From: Candidatus Ruania gallistercoris
GTDB taxonomy: Bacteria > Actinomycetota > Actinomycetes > Actinomycetales > Beutenbergiaceae
NCBI GenBank assembly: GCA_019116305.1
Contig: DXBY01000169.1
Coordinates: 1-33,066, forward strand
Reading direction: 5' to 3'
Length of the DNA stretch: 33,066 bases
Part shown: one piece after another, positions 18,806-27,837 of the stretch
Layout of the letters: each line of letters starts with the position of its first letter
How positions within the stretch are numbered: position 1 is the stretch's first letter
Position numbers and translations under genes: made by a program
The notes under the pieces: generated by a model
The model's database searches: none
What the model saw: the letters and a program-made list of their open reading frames with translations, nothing else
Told to the model about the DNA's origin: nothing

Positions 18806-19864
18806 GTGCACTCCTCCCCTCCCCCACTGCGCGTGGGAATGATCGGCGCCGGCAGCATCTCCCGCGTGCATGCGCCGGCCTGGCGATCGCTGGGCGCCGA
18901 GGTGGCCGTGTACTCACTGCACGGTGCTGACGAGCTAGCCGGCGCCCATGGGCTGCGCCCGGTCGGTTCCTTGGACGAACTCTGGGAGCAGGTGGACGTG
19001 GTGGACATCGTCACGCCCACCCATACGCATGCCGACCTCGCCCTGGCGGCGATCGCCCGCGGTAAGCACGTGGTGTGTGAGAAGCCCTTGGCCCGTACCA
19101 CTGCCGTCGCCGAAGAGGTGGTGGCCGCGGCGCGCGCAGCAGGGGTGGGGCTGTTCCCCGCACACGTGGTGCGCTACTTCCCCGCCTACGCACGCGCACA
19201 CGCAGCGGTGACGGCCGGGAAGATCGGACGGGTCGCCGTCTGCCGGTTCCGCCGGATGAGTGCCGCTCCGCGGGCGGACTGGTTCTTCGACGAGGAGGCC
19301 TCCGGCGGCATCGTGCTGGACCAGATGATCCACGACCTGGATCAGGCGGAATGGTTCGCCGGCCCCGCGGTGAGCGTGTTCGCCCGGTCGGTGACCGGCA
19401 CCGATGCTCAGCACGTCCGTGCGGCGAGCGCGACCGTGACGCTCACCCACGCTTCCGGGGCGATCAGCCAGTGCTACGGCGTGTGGGGTCACCCCGGCCT
19501 GCCGTTCAGCTCGTCGTTCGATATCGCCGGTGATGGTGGCGTGCTCCGGTACGACTCGGCCGCCCAGGACAGCACCCGGGTGCACGTGACCGATCGGCGC
19601 AGCGGCGGGTACCTGCCGCCAGTGGATGTGGCCTCGAGTCCCTATACCGCCGAGATCGTGGACTTCGCGACCGCACTCACCTCCGGCGGTCAGGCTCAGG
19701 TGGTCGCCGCCGACGGTGCACGCGCCGTCCAGGTGGCCGAGGCGGTGCTGGCCTCGATCCGGACCGGCGAAGCGGTCGAGATTCCGCCACTGTCCGAGAG
19801 CGGTCCAGCCACAGGGGGCGGCACGCCCGAGCCGGCGGCGAGCGCAACGGAGGACCAGCGATGA
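18806..19864 (+). CDS. Gfo/Idh/MocA family oxidoreductase (third of four)
   Basis: 352 residues. The Rossmann motif VGMIGAGSISRVHAPAW is at the N-terminus, VVCEKPLAR carries the EKP motif, and LDQMIHDLDQAEWFAG is the catalytic helix with His-Asp. I chose the GTG at 18806 because GAGG lies five bases upstream and the protein then begins twelve residues before the Rossmann strand. The C-terminal tail is low-complexity (GPATGGGTPEPAASATEDQR). The stop overlaps the ATG of the next oxidoreductase (ATGA), so they form a two-gene translational unit. Pairs of such enzymes often act in a cyclic oxidation-reduction of one sugar (known for other members, inference here). Confidence 0.85.
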   Translation: MHSSPPPLRVGMIGAGSISRVHAPAWRSLGAEVAVYSLHGADELAGAHGLRPVGSLDELWEQVDVVDIVTPTHTHADLALAAIARGKHVVCEKPLARTTAVAEEVVAAARAAGVGLFPAHVVRYFPAYARAHAAVTAGKIGRVAVCRFRRMSAAPRADWFFDEEASGGIVLDQMIHDLDQAEWFAGPAVSVFARSVTGTDAQHVRAASATVTLTHASGAISQCYGVWGHPGLPFSSSFDIAGDGGVLRYDSAAQDSTRVHVTDRRSGGYLPPVDVASSPYTAEIVDFATALTSGGQAQVVAADGARAVQVAEAVLASIRTGEAVEIPPLSESGPATGGGTPEPAASATEDQR

Positions 19865-20871
19865 CACAGTTACGAGTAGGACTGCTGTCCTTTGCCCACA
19901 CCCACGCGGTGAGCTACGCGCGCTTCCTGGCGCAAGCACCCGATGTGGACGTGATCGCTACCGACGTCGGTGAACCAGACCCAGGCACGCTGCGGGGCAA
20001 GGCGTTCGCCGACCAGTACGGTCTGCGCTACCTTCCCGGCGTCGCAGACCTGCTCGCCGAACGACCGGACGCTGTGGTGGTGGCAGCGGAGAATGCCGAC
20101 CATCGCGAGCTCGTCGAGCAGGCTGCGACGGCGGGTGCGCACGTGCTCTGCGAGAAGCCGTTGGCCACCACCGATGCGGACGCCGATGCGATGGTTCGCG
20201 CCGCACGGAATGCCGGGGTGATGCTGATGACGGCGTATCCGGTGCGGTTCTCACCGGAGTTCGCACAGCTGGTGTCCCGGGTGCGCAGCGGCCAGCTCGG
20301 GGAGCTCATCTCCGTGCACGGGACGAACAACGGCAAGATGCCACTGGCGGAGCGGTCCTGGTTCACCGAGCCCGCCCGGTCTGGTGGTGGCGCGCTCGTT
20401 GACCACGTGGTGCATCTGGCCGATCTGCTCGATGTGCTGATCGGTGAGCCCGCGGCCGACGTGCACGCGGTGACGAACCGGATCCTGCGCGCCGATGCGG
20501 GCCGGGACGTCGAGACCGGCGCCGCCGTGAGCATCCGCTACCCGAGCGGGGTGATCGCGCAGATCGACAGCTCCTGGAGCCAGCCGGAGTCGGCACCTAC
20601 CTGGGGTGGGCTCACCCTTGAGGTACATGGCACGGCCGGCTCGATGCGGATCGATCCGTTCCACGCGCACGTTGCCGGCTACGGCAGCGACGGGCCCCTG
20701 TGGGAGTCGTTCGGGACGAATCTGGACGCCGCGATGATCGGTGAGTTCCTGGACGCTGTCCGAACCGGGCGCACACCACAGCCCGACGGCGAGACCGGTG
20801 CGCGGACCCTGGCGATCGTGACCGCCGCGCAGCGCTCGGCAGCCACCGGAACGGTGGTCGCCGTCGAATAG
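19861..20871 (+). CDS. Gfo/Idh/MocA family oxidoreductase (fourth of four), atypical nucleotide-binding loop
   Basis: 336 residues. The N-terminus reads LRVGLLSFAHTHAVSYARFL: the glycine-rich GxGxxG loop is replaced by SFAHTH, as in a minor subgroup of this family. The rest is normal: LCEKPLATT, a MTAYPVRFSPE strand, GGGALVDHVVHLADLL for the catalytic helix, and a C-terminal alpha/beta domain. It starts at the ATG overlapping the previous gene's stop. A 19-bp hairpin begins 48 bases after its stop. The loss of loop glycines may change cofactor preference or mean tightly bound cofactor; this is inference. Confidence 0.82.
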   Translation: MTQLRVGLLSFAHTHAVSYARFLAQAPDVDVIATDVGEPDPGTLRGKAFADQYGLRYLPGVADLLAERPDAVVVAAENADHRELVEQAATAGAHVLCEKPLATTDADADAMVRAARNAGVMLMTAYPVRFSPEFAQLVSRVRSGQLGELISVHGTNNGKMPLAERSWFTEPARSGGGALVDHVVHLADLLDVLIGEPAADVHAVTNRILRADAGRDVETGAAVSIRYPSGVIAQIDSSWSQPESAPTWGGLTLEVHGTAGSMRIDPFHAHVAGYGSDGPLWESFGTNLDAAMIGEFLDAVRTGRTPQPDGETGARTLAIVTAAQRSAATGTVVAVE

Positions 20872-20919
20872 CAGGGCTGCCGTGGAGTAGTCGCCGCCGG
20901 GGTGGCAGGGAAAGCGCGA

Positions 20920-20961
20920 GTGCCCGGGGTGTCGAGGTACACACCTCGACACCCCGGGCAC
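20920..20961. terminator. Strong bidirectional hairpin between convergent genes
   Basis: Two perfect 19-base arms (20920-20938 and 20943-20961) separated by the four-base loop ACAC. It sits between the oxidoreductase stop at 20871 and the efflux-pump stop at 20976, which converge. No U-tract, as is common for high-GC actinobacterial terminators. Confidence 0.8.
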
Positions 20962-20975
20962 CCAGCCCAGTCCGT

Positions 20976-22766
<1,791 letters not shown>

Positions 22767-22831
22767 TCAGAGGCTCTCGCCGCTCAAGGCCGCTCGCGGT
22801 CCGGGCGGCTCAGGCCGTCGCATGTAGCTCG

Positions 22832-22855
22832 CCGCGCACGCGGTGCGTGCCGCGG
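22832..22855 (-). terminator. Hairpin between tetR and the efflux gene
   Basis: Arms CCGCGCACGC and GCGTGCCGCGG pair with one bulged base around a three-base loop, 17-40 bases after the tetR stop. Could attenuate read-through into the pump gene. No U-tract. Confidence 0.35.
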
Positions 22856-22871
22856 AGGCGGATCAGATCCC

Positions 22872-23489
22872 TCAGTCCGACGGCGGAGGGCCCAGTACTG
22901 CGTACAGGTCGCCGTAGGCGGCATCGATGTACTCCCGCGGGTGCCCCGTGCTTCCGGCCTCGTGCCAGAGCGTGGTGGCCCAGCGGGCGATGTGGAAGAC
23001 CGCCATCGCAATCAGTTCCGGACGTGCCGCCGCCTCGGAGCGTTCGTGCTCCAGCCTGCGGACGATCACATCCTGCATCTCCTGCCGGATCGCGTTGAAC
23101 AGTTCCATGTGCCGGGTGTAGAGGCTGGGTTCGGACTTCATCAGCTCGATGGCCGTGCCGATGCGCTCCTTGGACGGTCCAGGGAACTGCAGCAGTGCGC
23201 CGACCAACGTGCGGGTGTCGGCCGCCAGATCGCCCGAAGGGCCACCGGCGGCATAGACCTCGGCGACCTCGTGGTCGAACGTGGTGTGAGCGATACCGAA
23301 CACCGCGTCGAGCTTGGAGTCGAAGTAGTTGAAGAAGGTGCGCACCGACACACCTACCCGCTCACTGATCTCCTCGACGGTGACCTGCTCCAGCCCCTTC
23401 TCCCGGATCAGCTCGTGGGTGGCATCAATCAGCGCGTCCCTCCGGGCGCGCTTCTTCCGCTCACGGAGACCCACCTCATCTTCTTGCAC
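22872..23489 (-). CDS. TetR family transcriptional regulator
   Basis: 205 residues. The N-terminal helix-turn-helix is at about residues 25-60, with VTVEEISERVGVSVRTFFNYFDSK, a standard TetR DNA-binding unit. The C-terminal ligand domain is all-helical, of the AcrR-like type, with no recognisable ligand. It probably represses itself and the downstream DHA2 pump. The GTG at 23489 lies eight bases from TAATCT, which would make the transcript leaderless. A second GTG at 23474 has AAGAAG upstream and is a possible alternative start. Two near-identical pseudo-palindromes lie in and beside its promoter. Confidence 0.92.
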   Translation of the reverse strand: MQEDEVGLRERKKRARRDALIDATHELIREKGLEQVTVEEISERVGVSVRTFFNYFDSKLDAVFGIAHTTFDHEVAEVYAAGGPSGDLAADTRTLVGALLQFPGPSKERIGTAIELMKSEPSLYTRHMELFNAIRQEMQDVIVRRLEHERSEAAARPELIAMAVFHIARWATTLWHEAGSTGHPREYIDAAYGDLYAVLGPPPSD

Positions 23490-23497
23490 AGCATGAA

Positions 23498-23526
23498 AGA
23501 TTACGCCTCGTGCAAATGTGCATCAA
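23498..23526 (-). promoter_or_regulatory. Promoter of tetR
   Basis: On the minus strand, TTGATG (23521-23526) and TAATCT (23498-23503) are separated by exactly 17 bases. The -10 lies eight bases before the GTG at 23489. Both TetR-type operator candidates overlap or touch it. Confidence 0.5.
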
Positions 23527-23539
23527 GTGCAAATTTGTA
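23511..23539. promoter_or_regulatory. Tandem TetR-type operators TGCAAATNTGYA
   Basis: TGCAAATGTGCA (23511-23522) and TGCAAATTTGTA (23528-23539) each differ by one base from the perfect palindrome TGCAAATTTGCA. Their centres are 17 bases apart. The first lies in the spacer of the tetR promoter and the second directly upstream of its -35. Autorepression by the adjacent TetR is the simplest reading. Confidence 0.6.
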
Positions 23540-23612
23540 TCTGTGCGGTGACGTCAACCACACTGCGGCTGTCCTCACTACGTCGCCGGGCGGCATCCAC
23601 ACCTCGCCGCCT

Positions 23613-24359
23613 TCACTCCTCGCCGAAGCCGGCGTCCACATCGGCCTCCAGCAGGGCCAGCGCCTCGGGTGCCTGCGGGCCGCTGGCGCGGACGTGGATC
23701 TCCGCTCCCCCGGTCAGGCCCAGGCCCATCAGGGCCAGCACGCTCGCGGCATCGACGCCGTTCACGCTCACCTCGGCGTCGAGCTCGCTCATCTTCCGCG
23801 CCAGCTGGGCCGCCGGCCGTGCGTGCAGACCGAGCGCGTTGCGCAGCACCAGGGTGCGCTGCAGCACAGCGCCCCCTGCCCCAGCCGCACCAGCGCCCGC
23901 TGTGCCAGCAGCAGCCTCGCCAGTCACGCCCAGGTGGCCGGCAGTATTCCCCGGAGCTGCGTCGTCGGTGGCGAAGCTGTCCACTGCAGCCCGCGCGGCA
24001 GCGAGCACCGCTGCGCCGTCGCCCCCGCCCTGGGCGGCCACAGCGGCAGCCACCGCGCCCTCCACGAATGGAGCGTCCGCCAGGTGGAGCCGGTCGTCCG
24101 CCCGCAGCTCGAGCACGGACTCGGCGGTCAGAGCCGCCGACCCCAGGTCGGTGAGCAGCACCACCGCTTCCGCACCGTCGTCCAGCAGGCCGGTCACCGC
24201 TTGGTCCACCAGGTCGTAGCTGGTACCGATCCGGCCGTCCTCGGTCCCGCCCGCCGGCCGGATCAGCACGTCCGGAGCCATCTGCTCGGCCACTTCGGCG
24301 ACCCCGGCAGCCAGCTGCGCCGAGTGTGAGACCAGCAGCACCGCCGTCGGCTTGCTCAT
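23613..24359 (-). CDS. dhaM: Dihydroxyacetone kinase phosphotransfer subunit DhaM (EIIA-HPr fusion)
   Basis: PTS-linked subunit that rephosphorylates ADP bound to DhaL. 248 residues. The N-terminal EIIA-mannose-like domain has the phospho-histidine H12 in LLVSHSAQLA and a DLGSAALTAES segment. After an alanine/glycine linker (about 130-165) an HPr domain follows with the active histidine H179 in NALGLHARPAAQLARKM and SVLALMGLGLTGG. The EI-like domain of E. coli DhaM is absent, giving the two-domain form. The ATG at 24359 overlaps the dhaL stop. It is last in dhaK-dhaL-dhaM and needs phosphoryl groups from a general PTS enzyme I encoded elsewhere (inference). Confidence 0.93.
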   Translation of the reverse strand: MSKPTAVLLVSHSAQLAAGVAEVAEQMAPDVLIRPAGGTEDGRIGTSYDLVDQAVTGLLDDGAEAVVLLTDLGSAALTAESVLELRADDRLHLADAPFVEGAVAAAVAAQGGGDGAAVLAAARAAVDSFATDDAAPGNTAGHLGVTGEAAAGTAGAGAAGAGGAVLQRTLVLRNALGLHARPAAQLARKMSELDAEVSVNGVDAASVLALMGLGLTGGAEIHVRASGPQAPEALALLEADVDAGFGEE

Positions 24360-24994
24360 CCTGCCGCCCGGGCAGCATCGGCGGCGGCCCGCAACAGCAG
24401 GGCGGAGGACTGCGCACCCGGATCACGGTGCCCGGCCGAGCGTTCCCCCAGGTAGGAGGCCCGGCCCTTGTGCGCCACCAGAGGTTCAGTGGCCACGGCA
24501 CCCTGCTCCGCAGCATCGGCGGCGGCCGCGAGCGCCTCCGCAGCGCTACCGCCACGGTCGGCGACATCCCGGGCCGCCTCGGCTGCCGGGGACCAGGCGT
24601 CCACCATGGTCTTCTCACCGACTTCGGCCTTTCCGCGAGCCACGATCCCGCCGACGGCGGCATCGAGCACATCGGCCACCCCGGCCGCGTCCAGGCTCTC
24701 GGCCTCAGCCGCCTTGGCCGCGCGCAGGTACGCGGTGCCGTAGAGCGGACCCGCCGCACCGCCCACAGTGGACATCAGCGTCTTCGCAACCAGGGCGAAC
24801 ACCTCGCCCACGGTCGCAGTCTCCGCCTCGGCGAGCTTGGCGAGCACCGCGGTGTAGCCCCGGTCGAGGTTCTCCCCGTGATCGCCATCGCCGATCGCCC
24901 GGTCCAGGTCGATCAGTACTACCCGGTTTTCCGCCACGACGGCGGCGCTCGCCTTGACCCAGTCTCTCGCCCAGGTCACGTCCACAGTGTTCAT
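24356..24994 (-). CDS. dhaL: Dihydroxyacetone kinase ADP-binding subunit DhaL
   Basis: 212 residues, the length of DhaL. It holds ADP as a permanent cofactor and passes phosphate to dihydroxyacetone on DhaK. The magnesium-binding motif GDGDHGENLDRG is near residue 35. LMSTVGGAAGPLYGTAYLRA, TMVDAWSPA and a C-terminal KGRASYLGERSAGHRDPGAQSS stretch are all typical. The ATG at 24994 overlaps the dhaK stop by four bases; an upstream GTG at 25003 would add three residues but breaks the tight coupling. It overlaps dhaM by four bases. Confidence 0.95.
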   Translation of the reverse strand: MNTVDVTWARDWVKASAAVVAENRVVLIDLDRAIGDGDHGENLDRGYTAVLAKLAEAETATVGEVFALVAKTLMSTVGGAAGPLYGTAYLRAAKAAEAESLDAAGVADVLDAAVGGIVARGKAEVGEKTMVDAWSPAAEAARDVADRGGSAAEALAAAADAAEQGAVATEPLVAHKGRASYLGERSAGHRDPGAQSSALLLRAAADAARAAG

Positions 24995-25998
24995 GCTCCC
25001 CACCGTAGGGCCGCAGTGACCACCGGTGCGTCGTACAGGCCGAGCAGCTCCTCGTCCAGGCGCAGCACCGTGACCGAGGCGCCCTGCATCTCCAGGGAGG
25101 TGACGTAGTTGCCGACCAGCGAGCGCTCCACGCTCGCGCCGCGCGCCTCCAGCAGCTCCCGGGCGTGGGCGTAGACGATGTACAGCTCAGACAGCGGGGT
25201 GCCGCCCATCCCGTTGACCAGCAGCAGCAGCCGGTCACCGCCGCGCACGCCCAGGTCCTCGGCCACCGCCTCAGTGAGTCGAGCACTGATCTCGTCGGCG
25301 CTGGCCGCCGGGATCCGTTCCCGGCCCGGTTCACCGTGGATCCCGATACCGATCTCGATCTCATCCTCGGCCAGGTCGAAGGACGGTTTGCCGGCGTGCG
25401 GCACCGTGCAGGCGGTCAGGGCCACACCCATCGAGCGCACGTTCGCGTTCACCCGGGTGGCGATCTCGTGCACCGCGTCCAGATCGTCCCCGCGCTCGGC
25501 GGCCGCGCCGGCGATCTTCTCCACCAGCACAGTGCCTGCCACTCCGCGGCGCCCGGCGGTGTACAGCGAGTCCTGCACGGCCACGTCGTCGTTGACCACC
25601 ACGGACTTCACCGTGATGTCATCCAGCTCGGCCAGCTCGGCGGCGGTCTCGAAGTTGAGCACGTCGCCGGTGTAGTTCTTCACGATGTGCAGCACTCCTG
25701 CACCGCCGTCGGCGGCCTGCGTGGCCGCCTGGATCGGGTCCGGGGTGGGCGAGGTGAACACGGCGCCCGGTACGGCGGCATCCAGCATGCCGGTGCCGAC
25801 GAACCCGGCGTGCAGTGGTTCGTGCCCACTGCCGCCGCCACTGACCAGGCCCACCTTGCCGGAGACCGCACCGCCGGCACGGGAGACGAACAGGGTCTCG
25901 GAGTCGCCGCCGGCCCGGACCAGATCCGCGTGCGCGGCAACGAAGCCGGCTACGCTCTCGGCGACCACCTGCTGGGGATCGTTGATCAACTTCTTCAT
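24991..25998 (-). CDS. dhaK: Dihydroxyacetone kinase substrate-binding subunit DhaK
   Basis: 335 residues. DhaK binds dihydroxyacetone covalently through a histidine as a hemiaminal. That residue is H221 here, in EIGIGIHGEPGRER. Other family motifs are LVSGGGSGHEPLHAGFVG (about 51-68), HIVKNYTGDVLNFE and NGMGGTPLSELY. The ATG at 25998 has AAGGAG six bases upstream; the open frame beyond it has no similarity. It starts the dhaKLM operon and diverges from the osmoprotectant transporter operon. No glycerol dehydrogenase or DhaS/DhaR regulator gene is adjacent. Confidence 0.96.
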   Translation of the reverse strand: MKKLINDPQQVVAESVAGFVAAHADLVRAGGDSETLFVSRAGGAVSGKVGLVSGGGSGHEPLHAGFVGTGMLDAAVPGAVFTSPTPDPIQAATQAADGGAGVLHIVKNYTGDVLNFETAAELAELDDITVKSVVVNDDVAVQDSLYTAGRRGVAGTVLVEKIAGAAAERGDDLDAVHEIATRVNANVRSMGVALTACTVPHAGKPSFDLAEDEIEIGIGIHGEPGRERIPAASADEISARLTEAVAEDLGVRGGDRLLLLVNGMGGTPLSELYIVYAHARELLEARGASVERSLVGNYVTSLEMQGASVTVLRLDEELLGLYDAPVVTAALRWGA

Positions 25999-26240
25999 GA
26001 CTGCTCCTTCGCACGTTCCGCCCACCGGGCGGTCAGAGAGACGACCATGAGCTTCCTGCGGTGCCCTCCCGCCGCCGGCTGAGCGGCACGCGACAACGCA
26101 CAGCACTATTGAACCGCGAATTCGCCTGGTCTGCGGGCCGGCGACCGGCCGAGCTGCAGGGTGCGGTGCACGGGTGGTGACCTGCGCCGACCGGCTCCCC
26201 GGGCACGGGCGCCAGCCGCGCCGATGTCACCGGCGCACGT

Positions 26241-26306
26241 TAGGCTCGAACAATGTTGCGCGAACAGGCCGCTGGCTTCCGCCGCACCGAGACCATGCCG
26301 GCATGA
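26241..26306 (+). CDS. 17-residue upstream ORF coupled to the osmoprotectant ABC operon, with -10 element
   Basis: TAGGCT (26241-26246) is followed six bases later by ATG (26253), opening an 18-codon frame ([17 protein letters not shown]). It stops at a TGA overlapping the ATG of the transporter ATPase (ATGA). The ATPase itself lacks a good ribosome site, so translation may arrive by coupling from this leader. Translation is not proven; the frame is short. Confidence 0.4.
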
Positions 26307-27130
26307 TCGAGTTCGATCGCGTCAGCAAGACCTTCCCGGACGGTACCGAGGCCGTCCGGGAGTTCAGTCTGGTCGTCCCGTCGCGGACCATCACCGTGCT
26401 GGTCGGGTCCTCCGGCTGCGGCAAGACCACACTGCTGCGGATGATCAACCGGATGGTCGATCCGACCGAGGGTGCGATCCGGATCGACGACGAGGACGTC
26501 GCGACGCTGAACCCGGTCGCGCTCCGCCGCCGGATCGGCTACGTGCTCCAGGGTGGCGGTCTGCTGCCGCACCGGCGAGTGCTGGACAACATCGTGACCG
26601 TGCCCCGGCTGAACGGCGTCGGTCGCAAGCAGGCCGAGACCCGCGGACTGGAGCTGATGGACACCGTGGGCCTGGACCGTGACCTGGCCCGCCGCTACCC
26701 CGGCCAGCTCTCCGGCGGGCAGCAGCAGCGAGTCGGCGTGGCGCGCGCCCTGGCAGTGGACCCGAACATCCTGCTGATGGATGAACCGTTCGGCGCTGTG
26801 GACCCGATCGTGCGTGCGGATCTGCAGAACGAGCTGCTCCGGCTGCAGTCCAGCCTGGACAAGACCGTGGTGTTCGTGACGCACGACATCGACGAGGCGT
26901 TCATGCTCGGTGACCAGGTGGTGATCCTCCGACCGGGGGGCCAGGTCGCTCAGAAGGGGTCCCCTGCGGACATCCTCGCCGCTCCGGCGGACGATTTCGT
27001 CGCCTCCTTCATCGGCGCCGAACGGGGTCAGCGGGCGCTGCGGATCGAGAACCACGACGGCGCCCAGGTGGTCGTGGACGGACGGGGCCGGCCCGCCGGG
27101 GTCCTTACTGCGCAGGACACCAGCCGGTGA
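26303..27130 (+). CDS. opuCA: Osmoprotectant (glycine betaine/carnitine/choline) ABC transporter ATP-binding protein
   Basis: 275 residues. Walker [10 protein letters not shown] is at about 35-43, the Q-loop is [15 protein letters not shown], and the signature [10 protein letters not shown] is near 140. Walker B is [13 protein letters not shown] and the H-loop is [10 protein letters not shown]. The fold matches OpuCA/ProV-type ATPases, but the C-terminal CBS pair that senses ionic strength in many OpuA/OpuC proteins is missing; only about 40 extra residues follow the nucleotide-binding domain. The ATG at 26303 lacks a strong ribosome site and overlaps the stop of a 17-residue leader ORF. The stop overlaps the next gene (GTGA). 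Confidence 0.9.
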   Translation: MIEFDRVSKTFPDGTEAVREFSLVVPSRTITVLVGSSGCGKTTLLRMINRMVDPTEGAIRIDDEDVATLNPVALRRRIGYVLQGGGLLPHRRVLDNIVTVPRLNGVGRKQAETRGLELMDTVGLDRDLARRYPGQLSGGQQQRVGVARALAVDPNILLMDEPFGAVDPIVRADLQNELLRLQSSLDKTVVFVTHDIDEAFMLGDQVVILRPGGQVAQKGSPADILAAPADDFVASFIGAERGQRALRIENHDGAQVVVDGRGRPAGVLTAQDTSR

Positions 27131-27837
27131 GCTGGGTCGCCGCCAACTGGGCGGAGGTGTGGGACCTGACCGTCCGGCACGTGTGGCTGAGTGTGCGGCC
27201 GATCATCATCGGCTTCGTGCTTGCGGTCCCGCTCGGACTGGTCGCCTGGCGCTACACCTGGCTCCGCGGCGGCCTGCTCAGCGTGATCGGCCTGCTCTAC
27301 ACCATCCCCTCGCTGGCGCTGTTCGTGCTGCTCCCGCCGGTGATCGGGATCAGTGTGCTCGCCGATGCCAACCTGATCATCGCGCTGAGCATCTATGCCG
27401 TGGCCTTGATGACCCGATTCGCCGCCGATGCGTTCGCCGCCGTGGACGAGAGCGTGCGCCGCTCAGCGGTGGCGGTCGGGTACTCACCGTGGCGCCGGTT
27501 CTGGGCGGTGGACCTCCCGCTGGCCGGACCGGCGTTGCTGGCCGGGCTGCGCGTGGTGACGGTGAGCACGGTCAGTCTGGTGACGGTCGGGATCCTGGTG
27601 GGCATCGACTCCCTCGGACTGCTGTTCACCGATGGCCTGCAACGGGGCATCATTGCCGAGATCGCCACCGGGATCGTGATGACCGTGGTCGTCGCGCTGG
27701 TGCTCGACCTGCTGCTCGCCCTCGGCGGCCGAGTACTCATGCCCTGGGCGAGGCGCCCGCCCCGGCGACGGCGATCGGGCCCCTCGACCTCCGGCGTCAC
27801 CCTCGCTGAGGGTACGGCTGAGCAGGGGGCGAGCTGA
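27127..27837 (+). CDS. Osmoprotectant ABC transporter permease (first)
   Basis: 236 residues with about six membrane helices of the BPD transporter inner-membrane fold. It shows LLYTIPSLALFVLLPP near the middle and the EAA-type loop DESVRRSAVAVGYSPWRRFWAVDLPLAGPALLAG that contacts the ATPase. The C-terminal tail is basic. The GTG start overlaps the ATPase stop by four bases, and the stop shares one base with the next permease start. Similar to OpuCB/ProW-type permeases. Confidence 0.9.
   Translation: MSWVAANWAEVWDLTVRHVWLSVRPIIIGFVLAVPLGLVAWRYTWLRGGLLSVIGLLYTIPSLALFVLLPPVIGISVLADANLIIALSIYAVALMTRFAADAFAAVDESVRRSAVAVGYSPWRRFWAVDLPLAGPALLAGLRVVTVSTVSLVTVGILVGIDSLGLLFTDGLQRGIIAEIATGIVMTVVVALVLDLLLALGGRVLMPWARRPPRRRRSGPSTSGVTLAEGTAEQGAS

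Noticed and set aside
26116-26125. Palindrome GCGAATTCGC between dhaK and the transporter operon
   Set aside because: Only ten bases and a single copy; not placed relative to a convincing promoter.
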